From the NCBI GenBank assembly GCA_028704885.1, contig JAQWEN010000001.1, positions 1 through 64,000 on the forward strand: a DNA stretch of 64,000 bases, given 5' to 3'. Positions 6,896 to 15,382 of the stretch are shown here, piece by piece (the first letter of the stretch is position 1; each line of letters opens with the position of its first letter). This DNA comes from Candidatus Shapirobacteria bacterium. GTDB lineage: Bacteria > Patescibacteria > Microgenomatia > UBA12405. The notes under the pieces were generated by a model. The model ran no database searches, was not told the origin of the DNA, and worked only from the letters and a program-made list of their open reading frames with translations. The position numbers were made by a program, and so were the translations under genes.

Positions 6896-7351
6896 ATGAG
6901 TCTTATTTATGTTGGTGCTGATCATAGAGGTTTTAATTTAAAAAAAAAGATAGTGGAATATTTGAGAGGAATGGATTATGAAATAAAAGATTTGGGAGCA
7001 AATATTTATGATAAAGATGATGATTATAATGAAATTTCGGTAGAATTGGCAGAAAAAGTAGTCAGAGAAAATACAAAAGGAATATTACTTTGTGGATCGG
7101 GAGTGGGAGTCTGTCTGGCGGCTAATAAAGTTTTAGGGACAAGAGCAGCACTTTGTACAAGTCAAAAACAAGCCAGATTAGCCAGAGAAGATAGTGATGC
7201 TAACATTTTATGTTTAGCGACTGATTTGGTCAGCGAAGAAGATAATTTAGAAGTAGCAAAAACTTTTTTAGAAACAGTATTTTCTAGTGAAGAAAGATTT
7301 ATTAGAAGAATTAATAAAATTAAAGAATATGAAAAAGCTAAACTCGGTTAA
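6896..7351 (+). CDS. rpiB: Ribose-5-phosphate isomerase B
   Basis: RpiB interconverts ribose-5-phosphate and ribulose-5-phosphate. The 151-residue length is normal. Family motifs are YVGADHRGFNLKK at residues 5-17, the active-site segment ILLCGSGVGVCLAANK, RAALCTSQKQARLARE and DANILCLATDLV. The mRNA should be leaderless. The 3' end overlaps the start of pgk by 23 nt. It opens an operon of rpiB, pgk, gap, rpe-like and LOG genes that ties pentose phosphates to lower glycolysis. Confidence 0.95.
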   Translation: MSLIYVGADHRGFNLKKKIVEYLRGMDYEIKDLGANIYDKDDDYNEISVELAEKVVRENTKGILLCGSGVGVCLAANKVLGTRAALCTSQKQARLAREDSDANILCLATDLVSEEDNLEVAKTFLETVFSSEERFIRRINKIKEYEKAKLG

Positions 7352-8342
7352 AAATATTGAGGAAAATAAAACGGTAATTTTGAGAATGGATTTGGATTTG
7401 CCAATTAATAACGGTGAAATTTTAGATAACAGCCGATTATTAAAATCGATTCCAACTATTAAATTACTATTGGCAAAGAAAAATAAAATAGTAATAGTGG
7501 GACATAGGGGTCGTCCAGTTGGAATTGATAAAAATCTATCATTAAAAGCAGTTTATTTAGAATTAATAGAAATTTTAGAAAGAGAATGTGGCGGAGATTG
7601 TGTAAAAAATGTTTTTGTGGATGATATTAAAGATGAGAATAAATTAAAGAAGACAATTGAGGAAAATGAAATAATTTTTGGAGAAAATTTGAGGTTTTAT
7701 CCGGAAGAAGAAAATGGTGATACTGCCCTATTTTCGGAATTAAAAAAATATTGTTCAGTATTTGTAAACGATGCTTTTGCAGTGGCTCACCGAGAAGCAG
7801 CTTCAATAATACTGCATCGAGAAATGGAAACTTTTTATGGATTAAGTTTTGTAGAAGAAGCGGAAAAAATAGGTAATATTTTAGGAAAGGAAAATTTAGT
7901 AATAATTTTGGGAGGAGCTAAAGAAGATAAATTAAAAAATATTAATGAACTAAGTAAAATAGCTGATTGGATTTTAGTAGGAGGTAAGTTGCCAAAAATT
8001 ATTAAAGAAAAAAATGAAAAAATGATTGTGGCAAATTTAAGAGAAGATGGATTGGATTTGAGTGATGAGGATATTGGAAAATTTAAAGAAAAAATTGAAA
8101 TAGCCAAAACGATCGTTTGGGCGGGGGCGATGGGATTTTATGAAAAAGAAAATTGTCGTAAAGGAACTGAAGAAATTGCCAAAGCAGTGGCAGAATCTAG
8201 TGCTTATAAAATAATTGCCGGCGGCGATACAGCGGCTTCAATTTCTAAATTAGGACTAAAAAATAAAATTGATTTTGTTTGCAGCGGCGGCGGAGTAATG
8301 TTGGAATTTTTAACTAAAGGTAGCCTTCCGGCTTGGAGCTAG
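7329..8342 (+). CDS. pgk: Phosphoglycerate kinase (compact form)
   Basis: PGK transfers phosphate from 1,3-bisphosphoglycerate to ADP. Recognisable segments are RMDLDLP, GHRGRP, ENLRFYPEEENGD, VNDAFAVAHRE, LGGAKEDK, IVWAGAMGFYE, GGDTAAS and CSGGGVMLEFL. At 337 residues it is clearly shorter than the usual 390-400, with the losses in the connecting regions. ATG 7329 lies inside the rpiB 3' end and aligns with the normal N-terminus; the longer upstream reading in the same frame only shadows rpiB. The stop codon lies in a short tandem repeat. Confidence 0.92.
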   Translation: MKKLNSVKNIEENKTVILRMDLDLPINNGEILDNSRLLKSIPTIKLLLAKKNKIVIVGHRGRPVGIDKNLSLKAVYLELIEILERECGGDCVKNVFVDDIKDENKLKKTIEENEIIFGENLRFYPEEENGDTALFSELKKYCSVFVNDAFAVAHREAASIILHREMETFYGLSFVEEAEKIGNILGKENLVIILGGAKEDKLKNINELSKIADWILVGGKLPKIIKEKNEKMIVANLREDGLDLSDEDIGKFKEKIEIAKTIVWAGAMGFYEKENCRKGTEEIAKAVAESSAYKIIAGGDTAASISKLGLKNKIDFVCSGGGVMLEFLTKGSLPAWS

Positions 8343-8368
8343 ATCGTAGATGTTAGATCGTAGATATT
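8340..8368. repeat. AGATnnT tandem repeat after pgk
   Basis: Two 14-nt units, TAGATCGTAGATGT and TAGATCGTAGATAT, follow each other (8340-8367); read as 7-mers they are AGATCGT, AGATGTT, AGATCGT, AGATATT. The repeat contains the pgk stop codon and fills the short gap before gap. Confidence 0.6.
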
Positions 8369-8381
8369 ATAAAATTAACAT

Positions 8382-9422
8382 ATGAAAAAAGATAAAAAAA
8401 TAAGAATTGGGATAAATGGTTTTGGAAGAATTGGAAGTGTAGTATTAAGAGCAATATTAACGGAAAGATATGATGTAGAAGTGGCAGCAATTAATACCGA
8501 TGGCCGATTTGATGTAGAAACTTTTGCTTTGCAATTTAAATATGATTCAGTTTATGGCCGAGCGCCTTGGAAAGTTGAATTTTCCGGCCCACAAAAAGCG
8601 ATGGAAATTGGCCGACTAGAAGTGGGTGATCAATCAATCCCCGTCTTTGGACAAATGGATCCAACTAAAATTCCTTGGAAAAATTATGATGTAGATGTGG
8701 TGTTGGAGTGTACCGGAGCTTTTACTGATAGCAAAGCTTTGGGTCACATAAAAGCAGGCGCTAAAAAAGTAGTAATTAGTGCTCCAGCTAAAGATCCAAA
8801 AATTCCGGTTTATATTTTGGGAGTAAATGGTGATAAATATAAGGGAGAAAAATTAATTTCCAACGGGTCTTGTACAACTAATTGTGTAGCTCCAATTGTG
8901 AAATTAATTGATGAAAAAATTGGTTTTCAAGAAGGGACATTAACAACAATTCATGCCTATACTACCAATCAAAATTTAGTTGATGGAAATTGTAAAGATC
9001 CACGACGCGGCCGGGCAGCAGCAATTAATATTGTACCGACAACAACTGGAGCGGCAGAGGCGGTGATAGCTGCCTATCCTGAAGCCAAAGGAAGGTTTGC
9101 TGGGACAGCAATTAGAGTACCAGTAATTTGCGGCAGTTATTCTGATTTAACTTTTAAAATGGTTCGCAAAACAACAGTGGAAGAAATTAATTCTATTTTT
9201 GAAGATGCTAGTTTAGAGCCAGAATTAGTGGGAAAACTTAAAGTATCCTACGAGCCATTAGTTTCTTCTGACATTATTGGAAATAATGGTTCATGTATTA
9301 TTGATGCCCGAATGACCAAGGTTATTTCTGATGATATGATTTCGATTGGAGCTTGGTATGATAACGAGTATGGATATAGTTGCAGATTAATTGAAAATGC
9401 AATTGCAATATCAAATAAATAA
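8382..9422 (+). CDS. gap: Glyceraldehyde-3-phosphate dehydrogenase
   Basis: Type I phosphorylating GAPDH, 346 residues. The N-terminal Rossmann motif is GINGFGRIG, the catalytic Cys is in SNGSCTTNC (usually SNASCTTNC), followed by TTIHAYTTNQ with its His and the RRGRAAAINIVPTTTGAA phosphate-binding loop, and the C-terminal WYDNEYGYSCR. It makes 1,3-bisphosphoglycerate for the adjacent PGK. Its TAA stop touches the ATG of the rpe-like gene, a sign of one operon. Confidence 0.97.
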   Translation: MKKDKKIRIGINGFGRIGSVVLRAILTERYDVEVAAINTDGRFDVETFALQFKYDSVYGRAPWKVEFSGPQKAMEIGRLEVGDQSIPVFGQMDPTKIPWKNYDVDVVLECTGAFTDSKALGHIKAGAKKVVISAPAKDPKIPVYILGVNGDKYKGEKLISNGSCTTNCVAPIVKLIDEKIGFQEGTLTTIHAYTTNQNLVDGNCKDPRRGRAAAINIVPTTTGAAEAVIAAYPEAKGRFAGTAIRVPVICGSYSDLTFKMVRKTTVEEINSIFEDASLEPELVGKLKVSYEPLVSSDIIGNNGSCIIDARMTKVISDDMISIGAWYDNEYGYSCRLIENAIAISNK

Positions 9423-10064
9423 ATGATAGTAATACCAACAATTTTAGAAAAAGATTTCGCTTTAGCGGAAATAAAAATAAAACTAATTAAAGATAAATCC
9501 CGATGGATGCAAATTGATGTAATTGATGGATTTTTTTCGGATGGGAAAAGTTTTGAATTGGAATTATTAAATAAAGTCGGAAAGGAAATCCAAGGTAATT
9601 TACTGGATATACATTTAATGGTTAAAGAACCAATAAAATGGATAGAAAAATGTAATTTTGTGGGAGCAAGTAGAATTATTGGCCAAGTGGAAATGATGAA
9701 TAATAGGGACGAATTTGTGGAAAAAATTAAAGAAGCAGGATTGGAGGCCGGATTAGCATTTGATATTGAAACAGAAATTGGAGAAATTCCAAAAGAAACC
9801 GATTTAATATTATTAATGGGCAGAAAATCTGGTTTCATGATGGCTGAGTTTGATGAAAAAATTTACGAAAAAATTAAAAAATTAGTAAAACTTAGAGAAA
9901 ATAAAAAAATGGATTTCGAAATTGGAATTGATGGTGGAATTGATGAAGAAATAATTAAAAAATTAAAGATTGAAGAAGTCGATGTCGCCTATTGCGGTGG
10001 GGCAATTTTTAGTGGTAATGTTAATGATAATTGGGAAAAATTAAATTATGTTAGCAATAACTAA
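9423..10064 (+). CDS. Ribulose-phosphate 3-epimerase-like TIM barrel
   Basis: This 213-residue protein resembles a divergent RPE: MQIDVIDGFF corresponds to the usual HVDVMDGHF, DIHLMVKEP to DVHLMV, and FEIGIDGGID to the conserved D-G-G-I phosphate loop. RPE interconverts ribulose-5-phosphate and xylulose-5-phosphate, which would link the operon's RpiB to the transketolase genes elsewhere in the window. The central part is poorly conserved, so a related TIM-barrel activity is possible. The start follows the gap stop directly; the end overlaps the next gene by 17 nt. Confidence 0.72.
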   Translation: MIVIPTILEKDFALAEIKIKLIKDKSRWMQIDVIDGFFSDGKSFELELLNKVGKEIQGNLLDIHLMVKEPIKWIEKCNFVGASRIIGQVEMMNNRDEFVEKIKEAGLEAGLAFDIETEIGEIPKETDLILLMGRKSGFMMAEFDEKIYEKIKKLVKLRENKKMDFEIGIDGGIDEEIIKKLKIEEVDVAYCGGAIFSGNVNDNWEKLNYVSNN

Positions 10065-10686
10065 AAAGAAAATAAAAAGAGTAGCTTTTTTTGGCGATGC
10101 TGATGCTAAACCAACAGATCAACATTATATTGATGCATTTAATACAGCCAAACTATTGGCAGAAAATGGATATATTATAGTCAATGGTGGGGGCCCTGGA
10201 GTAATGCTGGCAGCAACGATGGGAGCAAAAGAGGGAAAAGGCAAAGTAGAACTAGTAATAATTGACGAAAAAGTTGATATGGGGCCAAATTATGAAGGCA
10301 GTGGAAAAGAAAATAAAAGTAAGGCTGATAAAATTTATCGAGTTAAAACTATTCAAAGCCGAACTGAGAAATTAACTGAAATAGCTGATGCTTATGTAAT
10401 TTTTAAAGGAGGTACGGGAACAATGGCAGAATTGGCCTTAGTATGGGAAAAGGCTAAATTTGAATATGGGAAACATGAACCATTATTATTTTTTGGTGAT
10501 TGCTGGAGAGATACAATTGAAACTATGGTAAGAGATTTGAATTTTGATAAAACCGAGAGAAAAGTCTATGATTTTGCCGATAATTCAGAAGAAGTTTTAA
10601 AAATAATCCAAAACAAAAAAAGTTTAAAAAAAACAGACAATGGTGGATTATTTGGTCGATTTAAGAAAATGATTGATAACTTTTGA
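10048..10686 (+). CDS. LOG family (lysine decarboxylase-like) nucleotide-binding protein
   Basis: This 212-residue Rossmann-like protein has the LOG/TIGR00725-type features VNGGGPGVMLAATMGAKEG near residue 45 and FKGGTGTMAELALVWEKAK near 115, equivalent to the PGGxGTxxE motif. LOG proteins are phosphoribohydrolases that act on cytokinin-like nucleotides; the bacterial substrate is often unclear. The N-terminus overlaps the rpe-like gene by 17 nt, so it is translationally coupled to the sugar-phosphate operon. The stop abuts the stop of the convergent CapA-like gene with no spacer. Confidence 0.82.
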   Translation: MLAITKKKIKRVAFFGDADAKPTDQHYIDAFNTAKLLAENGYIIVNGGGPGVMLAATMGAKEGKGKVELVIIDEKVDMGPNYEGSGKENKSKADKIYRVKTIQSRTEKLTEIADAYVIFKGGTGTMAELALVWEKAKFEYGKHEPLLFFGDCWRDTIETMVRDLNFDKTERKVYDFADNSEEVLKIIQNKKSLKKTDNGGLFGRFKKMIDNF

Positions 10687-11646
10687 TTAATTTAAGAATT
10701 GAGGCTGAGAATTTTGTTTAATTAGATATGGCTTTTTGATACTTTCGAGAATATTTTCTTTGTCAACTTTTAAAATGTAAAGTTCTGATGAAGATGTTTC
10801 TTTTGACCAACTTTGATCAAAGACAAAATTACCTAAAGAATAATAAATTGGTTTATTTTTATAAATTTCGATTGATTGGAGTACATGAGGATGGTGACCA
10901 TGAATAATGTCAGCGCCGGAATCGATAAGTTGATGAGCTAAATTAATACGCCAAGATTCAGGATTTTTTAAATATTCATTTCCCCAATGAAGAGAAACGA
11001 TAAGCCAATCAACTTCTTGATTGTATTTTTTAACAGCATTGATAATTTTATTTGAATCTAAATTTGGATTAGTAATAAAATCGTAACCTAAAAAACCAAA
11101 ACTAATGCCATTAATTTCCTTTTTGACAAATTCGGTATCAGAATCGTGTGAATAAAAATAAGTTATCTGATTTTTATTTAAATAATCTTTTGTTTGATTA
11201 AAACCGTCTTGACCATAATTAAAAATATGATTATTAGCCAAATTAAAAATAAATTTATTTTCTTTTAAATAGGGTAAAAAATTAGTATCGCCACAAAAAG
11301 TAAAAGTTCCAGTTTTACCTTCGGGGCAATTATTAATAATTGGGCTTTCTAAATTGGCTAAATTAAAATCATTGGATTTTAAAACTGAGGTAACGTTTTG
11401 AAAAACCCAAGAAAAATCTTTTTTATTGCGAGAAATGGTGGTTATATAACGCCCGAGTCCTAAATCCCCAATTAAAGCAAAAGTAACTGTTTTTTTAACT
11501 TCCTGACTGGGAAAAATAATAAAACCAGTTTTACTTTTTATGGTATTTTCTAATTTTGGACTTATTATCGGTTTATCTACATTAAAAAAAACTAAAAAAG
11601 AAATAGCCAAAAAGATGATAAAAATTAAAATTTTTTTAAATATCAC
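10687..11646 (-). CDS. CapA-like poly-gamma-glutamate/capsule protein
   Basis: The 319-residue product has an N-terminal membrane segment (residues 5-22) and then a metallophosphoesterase-like CapA (PGA_cap) domain: FALIGDLGLGRY, LANLESPI, FNLANNHIFNYG, VSLHWGNEY, GHHPHVLQSIEIYKNKPIYYSLGNFVFDQ. CapA proteins take part in polyglutamate capsule assembly or, more widely, in envelope metabolism; the substrate here cannot be told. It is divergent from the PEGA lipoprotein and convergent with the LOG gene. Confidence 0.85.
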   Translation of the reverse strand: MIFKKILIFIIFLAISFLVFFNVDKPIISPKLENTIKSKTGFIIFPSQEVKKTVTFALIGDLGLGRYITTISRNKKDFSWVFQNVTSVLKSNDFNLANLESPIINNCPEGKTGTFTFCGDTNFLPYLKENKFIFNLANNHIFNYGQDGFNQTKDYLNKNQITYFYSHDSDTEFVKKEINGISFGFLGYDFITNPNLDSNKIINAVKKYNQEVDWLIVSLHWGNEYLKNPESWRINLAHQLIDSGADIIHGHHPHVLQSIEIYKNKPIYYSLGNFVFDQSWSKETSSSELYILKVDKENILESIKKPYLIKQNSQPQFLN

Positions 11647-11689
11647 TACTTAATCTTAACAAAGTTATTTTTTGATAAACTAGAAGGTA

Positions 11690-12490
11690 ATGTTAAAGAA
11701 ATTTTTAGTATTAATTTTAGCTTCGATTTTTTTAAGTAGCTGCAGTTTGAGCCCAAAAAAATCTGGTTTAGAAATAATGAGTTTTCCAATTGCTAAGGTT
11801 TATGTAAATAATAAAGAAATGGGATCAACTCCCTATAAAAACATGAATTTAAAACCAGGTGAAAATGAGGTGAAGCTAATCTCTGGAAACAAAGAATGGA
11901 AAAGAAAAATAGATTTGCAAAATAATATTAATACAGTAGTAGATTGGCAATTCGGAGATGATTCTAATGGAGATAGCGGGTATGTTTTATATTTAGAAAA
12001 AACAGGAGATAAAAAAGCATCGCTTTTAGTGAATACCAATCCAGATAAAGCAACTATAACGATTGATGGCGAAGTTAAGGGAATTTCACCAATTAAAGTG
12101 AGTGAAATTGGCGAAGGAGATAAACAATTGTCAGTTTCTTTTCCGGGCTATAAAGATATAAATATTTTTATGAAAGCAATTAATGGTTACCAGTTGGTAG
12201 TTAGCGCAAAATTGGCAACTGAAAAAAATAATATTGATCAAATAATTAGTTCCTCTGAAAATGAGACTCCTGTTAACAGCTTGAATGTGGCAAAAAAAAT
12301 AACTATAAAAGAAACAGAAACTGGATGGTTAAAGGTAAGAGAAGCTAGTTCTAGTTCAAGTAAAGAAGTGACTAGGATTAAACCTGGTGAACAATATGTT
12401 TTAATTGAAGAAGGAACTGATTGGGATAAAATCGATTTGGGAAATGGAAAAAATGGCTGGATATCGACTACTTATGCTTCGAAAAATTAA
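11690..12490 (+). CDS. PEGA/SH3-domain lipoprotein
   Basis: The 266-residue protein starts with a lipoprotein signal ending in FLSSC (Cys near 18). Two PEGA-like repeats follow: GLEIMSFPIAKVYVNNKEMGSTPYKN near 26-50 and SLLVNTNPDKATITIDGEVKGISPIK near 110-137. A C-terminal bacterial SH3 domain (WLKVREASSSSSKEV, then WDKIDLGNGKNGWIS) is likely to bind the cell wall. TAAACT ends 8 nt before the ATG. The 3' end overlaps the convergent WecA-like gene by 23 bp. It probably anchors or senses the surface layer; no enzyme motif is present. Confidence 0.8.
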   Translation: MLKKFLVLILASIFLSSCSLSPKKSGLEIMSFPIAKVYVNNKEMGSTPYKNMNLKPGENEVKLISGNKEWKRKIDLQNNINTVVDWQFGDDSNGDSGYVLYLEKTGDKKASLLVNTNPDKATITIDGEVKGISPIKVSEIGEGDKQLSVSFPGYKDINIFMKAINGYQLVVSAKLATEKNNIDQIISSSENETPVNSLNVAKKITIKETETGWLKVREASSSSSKEVTRIKPGEQYVLIEEGTDWDKIDLGNGKNGWISTTYASKN

Positions 12491-13526
12491 TAAAAATTCC
12501 AAAAATTAGAAAAGAACAGGCTAAAAAGAAATAAAGTTTTTGCTGGCTATTGAGAAAAAGGGAAACTATTCCAAGAATTAAACTAATTGCCCAATAAAAA
12601 CAGGCAATTGAACGACGAGACCAACCAGCTTTGAGAAGTTGATGGTGAAAATGTTTGCCATCACCTAAATAAATGGGTTTTTTATTAATAATTCTTCGGA
12701 TAATGGTATAAACAGCATCAAGCATAGGGATGAAGAGAAGAAAGATAAGAGTAGCTAGTTTGGCTCCAGAGAGAATAGCTAGAACAGCCAACAAAAAACC
12801 ACCAAGACTTTTACCGCTGTAGCCTGGCATAATTGACTGAGGAAAAAAATTAAAAGGGAGAAAGCCTAAATAAGAACCACAAACAGCACCAGCCAAAATA
12901 ATAACCGGCCATTGAGTAATATCAGTTGAATAACGAATAGCTAAAAGCCCAATGAAAAAGGCAGAAATAGAAACAAAACCAGGAAGTTGGCCGTCAACAC
13001 CGGTAGCCCAACCAACAATATTCATACACCAAACAATCCAAAAAACAGCTAAAAGATCAGGGATTAACCAAATACTATGTTGACCTAAAAAATTAAAATT
13101 TATTTTAATAAAGGAGAGGTCAATAATGCCACCAGTGAAAGGATTGGAAACAAAGGCGATACCAATACCAGAAGCAACGATAATTAAAGCAACAATAATA
13201 TTAAAAAACAGGCGTATTTTAGGACTAATGTCTTTTAAGTCATCGAAAAGGCCAACAACTAAGGTAATAATACTAGCTAAAAGAATACCAATTAAATGTT
13301 TATCTAATGGTAAAAAAATAATCGCAGTAATGAGGACGGCGATAAAAATAGGGATTCCTCCACCCCTGGGAACTGATGATAAAGCAGTAGCGTTGTGAGT
13401 TTTCTTTTGTTTATCTTCTGGATTTTCAATCCAATTTTTTTTAATAAAATAATTTCTGACTAGTGGAGTTAAAAGAAAGGAAAGACCGGCAGAAATTAAA
13501 ATAGCCAGAAAAAATGAAAGTGGCAT
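12468..13526 (-). CDS. WecA/TagO/MraY-like glycosyl-1-phosphate transferase
   Basis: This 352-residue polytopic membrane enzyme of glycosyltransferase family 4 has the family's cytoplasmic motifs: RGGGIPIF near residue 55, LFDDLKDI near 92, NIVGWATGVDGQLPGF near 169 (Asp-rich active site) and GDGKHFHHQLL near 292. It transfers a sugar-1-phosphate from a UDP-sugar to undecaprenyl phosphate, starting a surface glycan. The HHQLL ending is typical of the WecA/TagO branch more than of MraY. Its start lies next to the stop of the upstream membrane gene, suggesting co-transcription. Confidence 0.88.
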   Translation of the reverse strand: MPLSFFLAILISAGLSFLLTPLVRNYFIKKNWIENPEDKQKKTHNATALSSVPRGGGIPIFIAVLITAIIFLPLDKHLIGILLASIITLVVGLFDDLKDISPKIRLFFNIIVALIIVASGIGIAFVSNPFTGGIIDLSFIKINFNFLGQHSIWLIPDLLAVFWIVWCMNIVGWATGVDGQLPGFVSISAFFIGLLAIRYSTDITQWPVIILAGAVCGSYLGFLPFNFFPQSIMPGYSGKSLGGFLLAVLAILSGAKLATLIFLLFIPMLDAVYTIIRRIINKKPIYLGDGKHFHHQLLKAGWSRRSIACFYWAISLILGIVSLFLNSQQKLYFFLACSFLIFGIFINFSKHK

Positions 13527-13527
13527 A

Positions 13528-13908
13528 TTAAGAAATTAGATTAATAATTCTAGTAAGAGAAATTGCAGAAAGAAGAGAAAAAACTAAAGAAAAAACAGTT
13601 AAAAGACGAGAAAATAAAGGAATGGTCTTTAAAAAAAAGGTAGCAATTAAATTATTTAAAAGAAGAATGATAATAGAAAAAGTTGGTAATAAAAACAAAG
13701 AAGTAGCGGAAGCTAATTGGTCTTCTCCCCATGGAAGAGAATAATATAGGGGAACTTGCTGAGGCAAACTATTAAATTTAATAAACAAAATAATTAATTG
13801 AAAGATAATTAAAACTAAATTCCATCTAAAGATATGATGGTTAATTTTTTCTTGCCAAAAACTACCAAGAATCGATATTTGAGAAAAAAGTGAATTAAAA
13901 AATGACAT
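13528..13908 (-). CDS. Small membrane protein, DUF1648-like, 126 aa
   Basis: The protein has three likely membrane segments (about 28-46, 69-92 and 98-122). The first loop, NSLPQQVPLYYSLPWGEDQLAS, resembles the motif of DUF1648 proteins, in which a Pro-Leu-His-hydrophobic loop precedes a second helix. No enzymatic motif is seen. It sits between a GT39-like glycosyltransferase (1 nt) and the WecA-like gene (1 nt) on the same strand, so it is part of that envelope operon. Its function is unknown. Confidence 0.7.
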   Translation of the reverse strand: MSFFNSLFSQISILGSFWQEKINHHIFRWNLVLIIFQLIILFIKFNSLPQQVPLYYSLPWGEDQLASATSLFLLPTFSIIILLLNNLIATFFLKTIPLFSRLLTVFSLVFSLLSAISLTRIINLIS

Positions 13909-13909
13909 A

Positions 13910-15367
13910 TTATCTTAATTTAAAAATAGTTGCATTGCCGACGGTTTGGGCAATATAATAATAATTCTTTATAAAAAGATCTAGATCAGAAAAAGGACGG
14001 TTAGACATTTGATAATAAATAATAAATTTCGGTAAATTGGCTTTAATTTTATCCATTGTCGATTGATAACCATTAAAATCTACAATATGATAAGCAACAG
14101 TATATTTTGAGGTGGGTAAAAGATTTGATAAAGCATAAATATAAGGTTCATCTCCCCAAATGAAAATTTTATCATCTTGAGTAGTATTTGATTTTATAAA
14201 ATCGGAAATTTTATAGGTATCACTGACTTGAGGACCAAAATAATTTTGATAATCAGTAGTTGATTTTTTGCCTAAAGAATAGGAATAAAAATTATTATAG
14301 TATTTAAAAACCGGATAAAAATAAAATTTGAATTTGAAAAGAACTAGAGCCAAAAAGAAAAAAGAAAATAAAGATAAAAATTGAATTTTTTTGTCTTTAA
14401 AATTAAATATTTGAACAATAATTAGAACTAATGGAGGAAGGGCTTGAATTAAATAGTGAGGATAGGGACGACCAGAAAGTAGAACACCAAAAATAGTAGA
14501 CGAAAACCAAAACAATAAGAAGGAAAAATTAGAAGGAATTATCTTTTTTATTTTTAATAAATAAATTAAAGCCCAGGCAATTAATAAAATTACAAATCTA
14601 GAAACTATTCCCCCGCTGGCGGGCGAAGCACTTTGAGTGCCAGTAGACCAGGAAGAAAGATAACCAAAATTTTGAAGAAGACTGGCAACTAAAAATGGTT
14701 TAAAGGCACCTTGAAAATAATAATAAATACCCCAAAGAGTTATTGGTAAAAGAAAGGCAACAGTGAAAATAATAATATTTTTAATATTCAAAAAGGCTTT
14801 CTTAAAAGAAGTTAAATTGTCGATAAAAAGCCAAAGACAAAGAAAGGCAAATTCAATGGCAACTGGAATTTTAATAGTAAAAGCCAAGCCAAGAAGAAAA
14901 CCAGAAATAACAATTATATTTAAATTTGGTTTGTTTTTGGTTAATAAAAATACTCCAAAAAGAGTAGGAAGGAGCATAAAAACTTCAGCATTGGCAATAT
15001 TACCCTCAAAGAGAGGAATTGAAGTTAATATTAAAAAAATAAAAGTAGCGATTTTAGAAACTTTGATTGATAAAAATTTTTGACTAAGACGATAAAAGAA
15101 ATAAATAGTAGGAATCATAAAAAACAAGAGAAGAAGTCTAAATCCAAAAACAGTTTGAGAAAAAGCGGCTAGATAATAAAGGGATGGAGGTTTGTTGTCG
15201 TGAATTTGACTGTAAAGAGTCACCCCTTTTCTAATGGCTTGACCTAAAACTAAATAAATACCTTCGTCTCCATACCAGTAAGGTTCAAAAAGTGAGGGAA
15301 TTCTTAAAAAAAGAAAAACTAAAAATAAAGTAATCCAATATTTATATTTAATTAAAGTTTTAAACAT
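13910..15367 (-). CDS. GT39/ArnT-like membrane glycosyltransferase
   Basis: The product has 485 residues and about ten membrane helices, with the first extracytoplasmic loop YWYGDEGIYLVLGQAIRKG carrying the DE catalytic site of GT-C enzymes of the PMT/ArnT/RgtA type, then HDNKPPSLYYLAA. The C-terminal third is a soluble domain ending in FIKNYYYIAQTVGNATIFKL. It probably transfers a sugar from a polyprenyl carrier to a surface acceptor. I chose ATG 15367 rather than the GTG one codon upstream because TATTAT ends 7 nt before it. A GC-rich palindrome (SASPASGG in protein) lies inside. Confidence 0.85.
   Translation of the reverse strand: MFKTLIKYKYWITLFLVFLFLRIPSLFEPYWYGDEGIYLVLGQAIRKGVTLYSQIHDNKPPSLYYLAAFSQTVFGFRLLLLFFMIPTIYFFYRLSQKFLSIKVSKIATFIFLILTSIPLFEGNIANAEVFMLLPTLFGVFLLTKNKPNLNIIVISGFLLGLAFTIKIPVAIEFAFLCLWLFIDNLTSFKKAFLNIKNIIIFTVAFLLPITLWGIYYYFQGAFKPFLVASLLQNFGYLSSWSTGTQSASPASGGIVSRFVILLIAWALIYLLKIKKIIPSNFSFLLFWFSSTIFGVLLSGRPYPHYLIQALPPLVLIIVQIFNFKDKKIQFLSLFSFFFLALVLFKFKFYFYPVFKYYNNFYSYSLGKKSTTDYQNYFGPQVSDTYKISDFIKSNTTQDDKIFIWGDEPYIYALSNLLPTSKYTVAYHIVDFNGYQSTMDKIKANLPKFIIYYQMSNRPFSDLDLFIKNYYYIAQTVGNATIFKLR
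14612..14623. repeat. GC-rich palindrome CCCGC-N2-GCGGG
   Basis: CCCGC (14612-14616) and GCGGG (14619-14623) lie in the glycosyltransferase gene and encode Pro-Ala-Ser-Gly-Gly in a loop. They have the same stem arms as copies in xth and at the window end. Confidence 0.5.
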
Positions 15368-15382
15368 CACTTAAATAATACC

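Noticed and set aside
9248..9838. 196-aa minus frame across gap and the rpe-like gene
   Set aside because: Antisense to two well-supported genes; it is rich in Ser/Ile as is typical of reverse frames in AT-rich DNA.
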